Shown here one piece after another: positions 1-7,600 of a DNA stretch of 50,576 nt (the first letter of the stretch is position 1; each line of letters begins with the position of its first letter). Origin of the DNA: an uncultured Treponema sp. (lineage in GTDB: Bacteria > Spirochaetota > Spirochaetia > Treponematales > Treponemataceae); NCBI GenBank assembly GCA_937877535.1, contig CALFJF010000052.1, positions 1 to 50,576 on the forward strand, given 5' to 3'. Under the pieces are notes generated by a model. The model had not been told where the DNA came from and did no database searches. It saw nothing but the letters and a program-made list of their open reading frames with translations. The position numbers and the translations under genes are program-made.

Positions 1-1445
1 CTTGGCTCATCGAGCAAATCCGCCGCGTCAAAGTCAATCCAGCCGTGCTTGTTTTTGGCAAGCGGGTGGTTGGTGGCGATTTTAACTGTGGGAACAGGGG
101 CTCCGAGCGGGGTTCCGCGACCTGTTGAAAACAAAATGATGTTCGCGCCAGCCGCCGTCATGTCGGTAGTGGAAACGATGTCGTTGCCAGGTCCTTCAAG
201 AAGCGTAAGGCCCGTTACATTCTGCGGCAGCCGCTCGCCGTATTTGAGCACGCCAGTGACCGGGGCTTTTCCGCCTTTCTGCACACAGCCGAGTGATTTG
301 TCTTCGAGCGTGGTGATTCCGCCCGCTTTGTTTCCCGGACTTGGGTTTTCGTAGCAGACTTGGTTGTGCCGTGCGTAGTAGCCTTTAAATCCGTTGATGA
401 GGTTTACCGTTTTGTCGAATCGTGCTTTGTCCACACAGCGGTTCATCAGCATTTGCTCCGCGCCAAACATTTCCGGCACTTCGGTAAGCATAACGCGCCC
501 GCCCATGCCTGTCATTGCGTCACAAATACGACCAATCAATGCGTTTGCGGTGATTCCGCTCATGCCGTCAGAGCCGCCACACTTCATTCCCAACACGATG
601 TCGGTGAGCGGGGCTTCTTCGCGCTTGCATTTGCCCGCGTAGTCGGCAAGTTCGGCGAGTAATTTTTTGCCCTGTTCCAGTTCGTCTTCAAAACTCTGCG
701 TTATCATGAACTTTACGCGGTTTTCGTCGTATTCGCCCAAAAATTCTTTAAAATACGGAATGTTGTTTTCCTCACAGCCGAGCGAAACGACCAAAACGCC
801 GCCCGCATTCGGGTGATGCACCAAGTCGGCGAGAATCGTTGCCGTTGTCTCCTTGTCGCCGCCCATCTGACTACAGCCGTAGGGATGCGTCCAGGTGAAA
901 AATCCTTCCAGCCCGCCTTTTTCGCTCGGTTTTGGGTCGCCGTCGCAGTATTTGGCGTTTGCCCACATCGCAAGTTTTTCAGAAATGCGGTTCACACAGC
1001 CCACAAGCGGAACAATCCACACTTCGTTGCGGCTTCCCACGCGCCCGTCCGCCCGCTTGTACACTTTCACCGTCGGCACATTGGCGCGGAGGCGTTCGGT
1101 ATCTTTGTACCATGCGTCATACGCGGCTTTGGCTTTTGCCTCGTTGTAGGTGTACGAAAGTTCGCCTTCAAGCAGGGTGTGAATGTTGTGCGTATGCACA
1201 TGTTTTCCCACTGCAATATCTTCGGTTGCCGAGCCAATCGGATAGCCGTACTTGATGACTGGCTCGCCCTTTTTGATTTCGCGGATGGCGAATTTATGCC
1301 CCGCCGTAATATCCTCCTGCAAGGTGACAGTCACTTCGGGAACATCGTCCATTGCTTCAAGCGTAACGGCAGTTCCCTTTGAAAGTGGTTGGAGCGCAAC
1401 GGCGACCACATCCGCCTGGTTTATTCTGATTGCGATTTTGCTCAT
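1..1445 (-). CDS. uxaA: Altronate dehydratase, 3' end cut by window edge
   Basis: Dehydrates D-altronate to 2-keto-3-deoxygluconate in the cytoplasmic galacturonate pathway. Translating the minus strand from the ATG at 1445 gives about 481 residues without a stop. The N-terminus reads MSKIAIRINQADVVAVAL, a SAF-type domain, with HVHTHNI near residue 80. The catalytic part contains GSRNEVWIVP, HPYGCSQ, GCEENN and GMKCGGSDG, typical of UxaA. Family members are about 495 residues, so only some 15 are missing past position 1. GAGG lies 8 bases before the ATG. The gene is monocistronic from this side, and a long hairpin lies in its leader. With the pectate lyases at 26.8 and 28.8 kb it suggests growth on pectin. 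A D-galactarate dehydratase is the alternative, less likely given the SAF domain plus UxaA length. Confidence in the family is high. Confidence 0.93.
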   Translation of the reverse strand, partial: MSKIAIRINQADVVAVALQPLSKGTAVTLEAMDDVPEVTVTLQEDITAGHKFAIREIKKGEPVIKYGYPIGSATEDIAVGKHVHTHNIHTLLEGELSYTYNEAKAKAAYDAWYKDTERLRANVPTVKVYKRADGRVGSRNEVWIVPLVGCVNRISEKLAMWANAKYCDGDPKPSEKGGLEGFFTWTHPYGCSQMGGDKETTATILADLVHHPNAGGVLVVSLGCEENNIPYFKEFLGEYDENRVKFMITQSFEDELEQGKKLLAELADYAGKCKREEAPLTDIVLGMKCGGSDGMSGITANALIGRICDAMTGMGGRVMLTEVPEMFGAEQMLMNRCVDKARFDKTVNLINGFKGYYARHNQVCYENPSPGNKAGGITTLEDKSLGCVQKGGKAPVTGVLKYGERLPQNVTGLTLLEGPGNDIVSTTDMTAAGANIILFSTGRGTPLGAPVPTVKIATNHPLAKNKHGWIDFDAADLLDEP

Positions 1446-1464
1446 CGTGTACCTCGTTTGTCAT

Positions 1465-1509
1465 TTTCGGGTGGGCGATTTGCAAAAAATTCAACACGCC
1501 GCCCGAAAA
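1465..1509 (-). promoter_or_regulatory. Leader hairpin of uxaA
   Basis: On the minus strand TTTTCGGG at the promoter side pairs with CCCGAAAA near the start codon. Four further pairs follow after one mismatch and one bulge, around a loop of about 19 bases. It ends some 20 bases before the uxaA ATG. There is no T-run, so it is not a simple terminator. It could stabilise the mRNA or bind a regulator; the function is inferred only. Confidence 0.4.
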
Positions 1510-1589
1510 TCTTTTTTTAAGTTCATTGATTTTATCACACAATCAAAAAAATCGGGGCAAAAATTTCGTTTTCTTCAATAAAAGAGTGG

Positions 1590-1925
1590 TTAAATCGGAG
1601 TGCCGTCGTTGAGGGAAACTTCTTCGCCGTTGACGATTATCGTTTGCGGTTTTTCGGTATTTTGAGTTTGAGGAAAAGCGGTAGGCGAGTCGTTTTGCGG
1701 TTTTTCCTTTTTTTCTTGCTTTCCGCTTCCGAATCGAACGGTGAACGGAGCCATTACAATTACGCCACCCAAAAACGAAAGCAAAACCGTAAGAAACACT
1801 GGAATCCCGTGGAGCGTTCTAAATACAAGATTGATGTCGCATTTGTTTGCGTCCGCCGTGTTGAAGCCGCAAAAAATCCCCACGATTACGACCAAAATCA
1901 CCGTTCCAATTAGTTTTATAGGCAT
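1590..1925 (-). CDS. LapA-domain small membrane protein
   Basis: 111 residues. Two hydrophobic segments lie at about 4-21 and 37-60 (VFLTVLLSFLGGVIVMAPF), with a polar region between them. A charged, Gln/Pro-rich cytoplasmic tail follows. This layout matches the LapA/DUF1049 domain, an inner-membrane family linked in E. coli to lipopolysaccharide assembly. Spirochaetes such as Treponema lack typical LPS, so the role here is open. I chose the ATG at 1925 because AGGAG precedes it by about 7 bases. A longer reading frame from 2009 runs through miaB coding sequence. It starts 10 bases after the miaB stop and is probably the last gene of the murD-miaB operon. Family assignment rests on topology and a weak sequence match. 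Confidence 0.6.
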   Translation of the reverse strand: MPIKLIGTVILVVIVGIFCGFNTADANKCDINLVFRTLHGIPVFLTVLLSFLGGVIVMAPFTVRFGSGKQEKKEKPQNDSPTAFPQTQNTEKPQTIIVNGEEVSLNDGTPI

Positions 1926-1935
1926 AGGTTTCTCC

Positions 1936-3384
1936 TTATTTTGTATCTTTTGAGAGCAAAGTTCCTCGGAACGTGCTTCCCGAAAGCGAATCGAGATGCA
2001 CGGTTGCAAATTGCCCGATTAACGATTTTTCTGCACGAAACGCAACGCGCTCGTCTCGGCTCGTTCTTCCCAAAACTTCGCCGTCGTCGTTTCGAGTCGT
2101 TTTTTCAACCAAAATGCGAATGTCCTCTCCCACGTGCGCAGAAAGTGCGCGATGCGAGATTTCTTGCTGAAACGCAATCACGCGGGCAAGTCGCGCCTTT
2201 TTTTCTGCAAGCGGAATCTGATTTGCCATGCTCGCCGCAGGCGTTCCCTCTCGAACGTTGTAATAGTACATGAACGCGCTCGAAAAATTCGCTTTTTCCA
2301 TCAAATCAAGGAGTTCCAAAACGTCTTCTTCCGTTTCGCCAGGAAATCCAACCATAACGTCGGTCGTAAGCGAAACGTTTTGAATGCGCGCTCGGATTTT
2401 TTGAACAAGCGAAAGAAAATCCGATTTTGTGTAATGACGGTTCATCGCCTTGAGAACGCGGTCGCTTCCGTGTTGCACGGCAAGATGAATGTGTTTGCAA
2501 AGCACGTCGTTTTTTGAAATAACATCGATGAGCGAATCGCTCAAATCTTTTGGATGACTTGAATCAAAGCGAACCCAGCCGATTGAAGAATTCGTTTTTT
2601 CCAAATGACGCGCGATAATGTCAAGCAGCGTCGGAAAATCGACTTCCGATTCAGTGCCAGTTTCGTCTTTTTTCATTTTTCCGCGATACGAGTTGACGTT
2701 TTGCCCCAAAAGCGTGATTTCTCGAACGTTGCGTTCTCCGAGCGTATCGATTTCTTTGAGGATTTCTTCGACGCTTCGGCTCATTTCCCGTCCACGCAAA
2801 TACGGCACAATGCAATAAGTGCAAAAATTATTACAACCGTGCATGATTGGAACAAACGTTGAAAACGCGCCATCTTCCGCGCTCACCGCGCTAAACGTAT
2901 ACGCCGCGTCTTCTTCAACGATTCCGTCGCGTCCGATTTTTGCGCTTTGTTTTTGTGCACCCGCCTTTTTTTCAATTTCGTCGATTATGTCGTCAAAATG
3001 TTCTTTTGCATACGTTCCAACCACAAAATCAACTACAGGATAATCGCGCTTTAACGATTTCAAAAGTCGCTCCGCCATGCACCCCATAACGGCAACGTAC
3101 ACAGGATTTGCCCCCGTCTTTGCTGCCTCTGCCGCCTTCGCAAGCGATTTATCTTTTGCGCCTTCTTTTTTTTGCCGAACCGCCTTTAATCCCGCGTACC
3201 AACCGAGTCGCCCAAAAATTCGATTTTCAGCCGTTTGTCGAACAGAACATGTATTTATAACAGCAAGGTCGCATAATTCTGCGCTTTCCGCGCGAGTCCA
3301 TCCACGCGCAAGGAGTTTTTGCTCTGCTGCTGCACTTTCTGCAATGTTCATTTGACAACCGTATGTTTCAAAAAAATATGTCAT
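1936..3384 (-). CDS. miaB: tRNA-2-methylthio-N6-dimethylallyladenosine synthase MiaB
   Basis: Radical-SAM methylthiotransferase that adds a methylthio group to i6A37 of tRNAs reading UNN codons. The 482 residues show the N-terminal UPF0004 domain with three cluster cysteines (C10 in TYGCQMN, C46 in INTCSVR, C102 in MGCMAER). The radical-SAM motif is CxxxCxxC (C184, C188, C191). A C-terminal TRAM domain begins near LSAHVGEDIRILVEK. A Lys/Ala-rich stretch at about 70-92 makes it slightly longer than the usual 440-475. Its ATG overlaps the murD TGA as ATGA, and AAGGAA sits 9 bases upstream, so translation is probably coupled to murD. RimO is the nearest alternative, but the sequence around the cysteines fits MiaB better. 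Confidence 0.95.
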   Translation of the reverse strand: MTYFFETYGCQMNIAESAAAEQKLLARGWTRAESAELCDLAVINTCSVRQTAENRIFGRLGWYAGLKAVRQKKEGAKDKSLAKAAEAAKTGANPVYVAVMGCMAERLLKSLKRDYPVVDFVVGTYAKEHFDDIIDEIEKKAGAQKQSAKIGRDGIVEEDAAYTFSAVSAEDGAFSTFVPIMHGCNNFCTYCIVPYLRGREMSRSVEEILKEIDTLGERNVREITLLGQNVNSYRGKMKKDETGTESEVDFPTLLDIIARHLEKTNSSIGWVRFDSSHPKDLSDSLIDVISKNDVLCKHIHLAVQHGSDRVLKAMNRHYTKSDFLSLVQKIRARIQNVSLTTDVMVGFPGETEEDVLELLDLMEKANFSSAFMYYYNVREGTPAASMANQIPLAEKKARLARVIAFQQEISHRALSAHVGEDIRILVEKTTRNDDGEVLGRTSRDERVAFRAEKSLIGQFATVHLDSLSGSTFRGTLLSKDTK

Positions 3385-5072
3385 ACAAAAATTTCCTTAG
3401 TCGTTTTTTTGAATTTGTTTCCTCGGTCGAATTCGTTCTTGAACATGCCGAAACTCGTCGCGCCGGGCGAGAACACCACGATTTGCACATTGTCGTTGCG
3501 TTTATCGGAATGGCTTGTAGCGGTGGTTTCGACGCGCTCAACCACCATTTGGTCATTGAGTTTATCGAAATGACCGCTTTGAGTGGTTTCGACAGGCTCA
3601 ACCACCGCATTGTCTTGCCCAGCCACCGCGTTTTCCAAATCGGATTTGAGCGCGGCGAGCATTTCGTCAATCGAGGCAAAAACGCCTTTGTACGGGATTC
3701 CCTCTTTCTTGAAGTCGGGAATCATTTTGTCGGTCGCGCTGCCTTTAAGCAAGTACACGGCGCGGGGAACGATGTTCCTGCCGTTGTCCGAAATTCCTGC
3801 CGCAATCGGCGACAAATCCAAGCCTTTGTCCGTGCCGCCCGTGAGGAAATAAACCGGCTTTCCGAACGCTTGCGTCGCTTCGGTGCTAGCCTCGGGAACT
3901 GTGGCTGCGGAGTCGTTGTAAAAGCGGAAAGTCGTCGTGCCGATTTTGCATTCGTGGAAAAATTCAAGGCGATGCTCGATTCCGTTCCATCTTCCCAAAA
4001 CTTCGATGATTCGCTTTGGCGACACGCCCATAATCCGTAAGACAAGCGCGGCGTTCAGCACATTCTGCCGCATGTGCTTTCCGGGAACGATTAAGTCTTT
4101 AAGCACGGTTTCGGTCGTTTTTTCGTAATCCTGCGGAAGCGAATCCAAGATTTTCGTGGAAAGTCGCGCCTTGCCGACTCCTTTTTTGTCCTGCCACACA
4201 CCGAGAACGCCTTCGGGAAGTGGCTTTTTGCTGTAGCGGAGAACGGTCGCCTTGCATTCTTTGGCGAAGATGTCGCCCCAGTTTTCGATGAGCGTTCCGC
4301 CGTCAGCCGCGGGGTCACTGTCAAAGTCAAAAATCGCGAAATCTTTTTTGGTCTGGTCGGCGTAAATCAGTTTTTTGTCGTTCACATAGGCGAGCATCGA
4401 ATGGTAAAAATTCTGATGGTCGGGGATGATTTTCGTGATGATTGAGACTTTCGGCTTTAAAAGTCTCCGCCCGCGCAAATCGGCAAGCTGCCAGCTTGAA
4501 AGCTCCAAGACGACGGGCGTTGTTTCGTCAGTTTGGTCTAAAAAAGTGAGCGGCGAGACGGTGATGTTTCCACCCAAAAACGCATTGAATCCCGACTGCC
4601 TGAGTCCGTAGTAAATTGCGCTCACAGTCGAGGATTTTCCTTTGCTTCCTGTGACGGCGATAATCGGGGCTTTTGAAAACGCCAAAAAAAGCGAAATGTC
4701 CGTCTCGATGTTTTTTGCCGCCGCGAGAAACTTGTTTCCGTCGTATTTTACGCCGGGATTTTTGATTACGCAGTCAGCCGTTTCAAAATCTTCGAGGCGG
4801 TGCTCGCCCAAGCGGTAGGTGAGGCGGGATTTGTCAAGATTTTCGTCGTTGTTGAGAGAATCGACCGTGGTCTGCAAGTCCGACTCAGATTTCATGTCCG
4901 TGGCGATGACGAACGCGCCGTGATTGAGCAAAAATCGCACGGTCGCTTCGCCGCCGCCGTTCAAGCCCAAGCCCATGACGGTGACGCGCTTTCCTGCAAT
5001 GTCGTCAATCGATTTAAAATAGCAGCCAGCTGGATAAAAATGGATTGCGGGCGGTTTGAGTTCTTCGGACAT
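3381..5072 (-). CDS. murD: UDP-N-acetylmuramoylalanine--D-glutamate ligase, with repeat-derived insert
   Basis: Adds D-glutamate to UDP-MurNAc-L-Ala in cytoplasmic peptidoglycan synthesis. The 563 residues include the N-terminal Rossmann segment KRVTVMGLGLNGGGE, the ATP loop AVTGSKGKSST, WNGIEHRLEF and NDSAATVPEA, then a ligase C-domain with LTGGTDKGLD and FSPGATSFGMF. MurD is normally about 450 residues. Part of the excess is residues 488-528, encoded by two 60 bp units of the dispersed hairpin repeat and reading VVEPVETT and VVERVETT. This insert lies just before a conserved C-terminal strand. The ATG at 5072 has GGAG 8-10 bases upstream; a longer frame from 5159 lacks such a site. miaB follows with a 4-base overlap. 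Confidence 0.93.
   Translation of the reverse strand: MSEELKPPAIHFYPAGCYFKSIDDIAGKRVTVMGLGLNGGGEATVRFLLNHGAFVIATDMKSESDLQTTVDSLNNDENLDKSRLTYRLGEHRLEDFETADCVIKNPGVKYDGNKFLAAAKNIETDISLFLAFSKAPIIAVTGSKGKSSTVSAIYYGLRQSGFNAFLGGNITVSPLTFLDQTDETTPVVLELSSWQLADLRGRRLLKPKVSIITKIIPDHQNFYHSMLAYVNDKKLIYADQTKKDFAIFDFDSDPAADGGTLIENWGDIFAKECKATVLRYSKKPLPEGVLGVWQDKKGVGKARLSTKILDSLPQDYEKTTETVLKDLIVPGKHMRQNVLNAALVLRIMGVSPKRIIEVLGRWNGIEHRLEFFHECKIGTTTFRFYNDSAATVPEASTEATQAFGKPVYFLTGGTDKGLDLSPIAAGISDNGRNIVPRAVYLLKGSATDKMIPDFKKEGIPYKGVFASIDEMLAALKSDLENAVAGQDNAVVEPVETTQSGHFDKLNDQMVVERVETTATSHSDKRNDNVQIVVFSPGATSFGMFKNEFDRGNKFKKTTKEIFV
3492..3611. repeat. Two 60 bp units of the hairpin repeat inside murD
   Basis: Units 3492-3551 and 3552-3611 match at about 43 of 60 positions. 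Each holds one copy of a TTTATCG(A/G)AATG-type hairpin (clear copy 3551-3575) and one copy of the TCGACAGGCTC-type hairpin (3522-3546 and 3582-3606). The reading frame is kept because 60 is a multiple of three. The translated result is in murD residues 488-528. Confidence 0.85.
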
Positions 5073-5099
5073 GGCGGATTCTCCTTTTATTATGGAAGA

Positions 5100-5105
5100 A
5101 TTGTA
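5100..5105 (-). promoter_or_regulatory. Possible -10 box of murD operon
   Basis: TACAAT on the minus strand lies 27 bases before the murD ATG. No good -35 box is seen 16-18 bases further upstream, so the call is weak. Confidence 0.35.
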
Positions 5106-5177
5106 CAACAGATTGCGCGAAAATGCCATGTCCGCAGACAATCGGTAACATCTTCTCAAAAAAAATCAAAAAAGCGT

Positions 5178-5206
5178 TTGACAAAGCGGGGCGGCTATCG
5201 CATAAT
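5178..5206 (+). promoter_or_regulatory. Promoter of the LacI-type regulator
   Basis: A perfect TTGACA at 5178-5183, a 17-base spacer and CATAAT at 5201-5206. The expected start point is about 5213, which is the A of the ATG. The mRNA is therefore probably leaderless. Confidence 0.75.
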
Positions 5207-5212
5207 GAATAT

Positions 5213-6226
5213 ATGAGCAACCGATTGCGCACACGAGAAGAAGTTACTATGGACGACATCGCTTTTGAACTCGGCATTTCAAAGAGTACGGTGTCTCGTG
5301 CGCTTTCTGGAACTGGGCGGATTGGAGCGGAAACGGTTGCGCGTGTTCGTTCGTATGCGGAAGCGCATGGATTTCGACCCAATCTTGTGGCAAAGGCTTT
5401 GGCTGGAAGAAAATCGCTCAATTTGGCGGCGGTAATGCCCATTGAAGCAACGGCTGCGCAAATGCTTTTTTACCACGAATGTCTTTCTGGAATGGTTCAG
5501 CGGGCGGCAAAAGACGGCTACAACATACTCGTTTGCATGACCGAAGGAAGCAATCCCGAAGCACTTGAAGACGTGATTCTAAATCGAAAGGCGGACGCGG
5601 CAATTCTTACGCAGTTGAAACACAACGACAAAAACGTGGAGTTTTTGCGTTCTCGAAATTTTCCGTTTGTTGTAATCGGAAGCGATTCGAGCGGAGAAAT
5701 CGTGCAAGTGGATTCTCGAATGCGCGAAAGTTGCGCGGAGTTTTCAAAAATCTGCGTTTCCAAAATGAATAACCGCGGAAACGTTCTTTTTGTGTGCGGT
5801 TCTCTTGATATTGAAGCGAACAATAATCGACTTTCGGGATTTCTTTCTGCAATGGAGTCGGTTGGAATTGAAGCGTTGCGTTACGCTGTTTGCACCGACG
5901 TTTCTGACTTGGAAGGCGAAAAAAATCTTTCTGATTGGAGTTTGATTCTTTGTTCTGACGACGTTGTGTGCATGGAGGTTTTGCGGCTGTTTCGGCTTGC
6001 AAACATTCGTGCGGGAAAAGATGTGCTTCTTGCGTCGTTTCACGACAGCGTGATTCTTGAAGGCGCGACTTCGCCAGTGAGTGCGCTTCGCGTGGAGTCT
6101 TCTGCGTTGGGAAGCCGCGCGGTTGAGGTTTTGCTTTTGATGCTTTCTGGAAAGCCGTTTGAGCGCGAAAATTTTGTGGATTGCTCGTTTCAGTTTAGAG
6201 AATCCACGGAAAGACTCGCAAATTGA
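5213..6226 (+). CDS. LacI-family transcriptional regulator
   Basis: 337 residues. The N-terminal helix-turn-helix reads MDDIAFELGISKSTVSRALS (residues 13-32), followed by the hinge region and a periplasmic-binding-protein-like sensor domain (from about residue 60). It probably represses or activates the adjoining importer and GH35 genes in response to a sugar. The start is uncertain. The ATG at 5213 lies six bases after the -10 box, as in other leaderless genes here. The ATG at 5249 (325 residues) is preceded by GAGAAGAAG and gives the usual LacI-family N-terminus. The importer gene begins 66 bases downstream. I could not pick out a clear operator palindrome. Confidence 0.88.
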   Translation: MSNRLRTREEVTMDDIAFELGISKSTVSRALSGTGRIGAETVARVRSYAEAHGFRPNLVAKALAGRKSLNLAAVMPIEATAAQMLFYHECLSGMVQRAAKDGYNILVCMTEGSNPEALEDVILNRKADAAILTQLKHNDKNVEFLRSRNFPFVVIGSDSSGEIVQVDSRMRESCAEFSKICVSKMNNRGNVLFVCGSLDIEANNNRLSGFLSAMESVGIEALRYAVCTDVSDLEGEKNLSDWSLILCSDDVVCMEVLRLFRLANIRAGKDVLLASFHDSVILEGATSPVSALRVESSALGSRAVEVLLLMLSGKPFERENFVDCSFQFRESTERLAN

Positions 6227-6240
6227 AAATCGTAATTTTT

Positions 6241-6269
6241 TTTGAAAGAAGCGGTCGTTTTCTTTCAAA
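6241..6269 (+). other. Inverted repeat between regulator and importer
   Basis: TTTGAAAGAA at 6241-6250 pairs with TTCTTTCAAA at 6260-6269 around a 9-base loop. There is no T-run, so it is not a clear terminator. It may be an operator or an mRNA stem-loop before the binding-protein gene. Confidence 0.4.
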
Positions 6270-6292
6270 AATTGAAAAAAAAGGGGTGTTTT

Positions 6293-7531
6293 ATGAAATT
6301 AACGAAGGCGTTTACCTTTGCTTTTTGTGCGTCAGCGGCACTTTTTGCTTTGTCGTGTTCCAAAAAAGACGGCTCTCAATCTTCGTCGGGAGCGCGTGGC
6401 GCAAAAGACGGAAAAATCACGCTGACCGTTTGGGAATCCACAAATGGACCCGACGAGTTTATAAAGCAAGCGGGAAAAATCTACTCGGAATCTCATCCGA
6501 ATATTGAAATAAAATTCGTGAACGTAGAACTCGGAGACGCAATCGGGCAAATTGCTTTGGACGGTCCTGCGGGAAAAGGCGCGGACATTTTTGCCGCTCC
6601 AAACGACCGCCTTTCGTCACTTGTTTCAGGCGGACACGTGCTTCCAACTGCTGACTCCGTGAGCGTAAAAACGCACGCGCTTTCTTCTTGCGTCAAGGCT
6701 CTCACAAGCGAGGGCGTAATGTACGGCTATCCCGTTTCCGCAGAAACGTATGCACTTTTTTACAATCGCGCTCTCATCAAAGACGACGAAGTTCCTAGAA
6801 CTTGGGAGGAACTGGCAAAATGGGCGACCGATTTTAACGCAAAAAACGTTCAAAACGGCAAATACGGATTTGTGATGGACGTTGGAAGTGCTTATTACAC
6901 GATTATTTTTACTTCCGCGAACGGAAACAGACTTTTTGGACCAGACGGAACTGACAGACAACATTCGTATTTGAATACGCCGTCTTCGGTGCGCGGAATG
7001 CAGTTTTTTCAAACGCTTCGCCCCGCGCTCAACAACGTTCCTGCCGACGACATGGGAACTTCCACGGTTGACGCAGCATTCCAATCGGGAAATGCGGCAA
7101 TGCACATTACGGGGCTTTGGAACGTTGTGCCGTTTCAAAAAGCGGGCGTGGATTTTGGAGTCGTTCCGCTTCCTTCGCTTCCTGGAGATGAAGTGCCTGC
7201 GGCGAGTTTTGCGGGAACGCGGGCGATGTTTGTGTCCGCTTACAGCGACCACCCTAATGAAGCGAACGATTTTGCTCGATTTTTGATGAGCGACGAAATG
7301 CAAAAACTCCGCTTTGAGTTGACGGGAACGCTTCCGAGCGTGAACATCAAAATCGAAAGTCCGTTTGTTGGTGGATTTTTGAATCAACTCGAATATGCTT
7401 TCCCGATGCCGTCAATTCCAGAAATGGCGATGTTCTGGGAAGCGATGAACAATGCGTCAAAAAATATTTGGAACGGAGCCGAAGTTAAGGCAGAACTTGA
7501 TGCTTGCGATGCGGCGATTTTTTCAAGATAA
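6293..7531 (+). CDS. ABC sugar-importer substrate-binding lipoprotein
   Basis: Captures a sugar outside the inner membrane and hands it to the permease. The 412 residues start with a lipoprotein signal ending LFALSC, with the lipid-bearing cysteine at 22. A family 1 extracellular solute-binding fold of MalE/GanS type follows: ITLTVWESTNGPDEF, YGYPVSAETYALFYN, WEELAKWA and a MHITGLWNV segment. The ATG at 6293 has AAGGGG about 8 bases upstream. The order binding protein-permease-permease-beta-galactosidase resembles the Bacillus gan operon, so galacto-oligosaccharides are a reasonable substrate guess. Maltodextrins cannot be excluded. A stem-loop separates it from the first permease. Confidence 0.88.
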   Translation: MKLTKAFTFAFCASAALFALSCSKKDGSQSSSGARGAKDGKITLTVWESTNGPDEFIKQAGKIYSESHPNIEIKFVNVELGDAIGQIALDGPAGKGADIFAAPNDRLSSLVSGGHVLPTADSVSVKTHALSSCVKALTSEGVMYGYPVSAETYALFYNRALIKDDEVPRTWEELAKWATDFNAKNVQNGKYGFVMDVGSAYYTIIFTSANGNRLFGPDGTDRQHSYLNTPSSVRGMQFFQTLRPALNNVPADDMGTSTVDAAFQSGNAAMHITGLWNVVPFQKAGVDFGVVPLPSLPGDEVPAASFAGTRAMFVSAYSDHPNEANDFARFLMSDEMQKLRFELTGTLPSVNIKIESPFVGGFLNQLEYAFPMPSIPEMAMFWEAMNNASKNIWNGAEVKAELDACDAAIFSR

Positions 7532-7559
7532 AGTGTTCGCTTTTGTGTAATGCAGTTTA

Positions 7560-7583
7560 TGGGCGACCGACTGTGGTTGCCCA
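7560..7583 (+). other. Stem-loop between binding protein and first permease
   Basis: TGGGCGACC pairs with GGTTGCCCA (nine pairs, one G-T) around a six-base loop, with no T-run after it. Intercistronic hairpins at this place, as in E. coli malE-malF, protect the upstream message and raise binding-protein yield. Such a role is inferred here. Confidence 0.55.
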
Positions 7584-7600
7584 ATACAGTGGAGAAAAAT

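Noticed and set aside
5249..5251. ATG at 5249 as the only start of the LacI-type regulator
   Set aside because: Kept as an alternative, but the -10 box spacing to 5213 agrees with other leaderless genes in the window.
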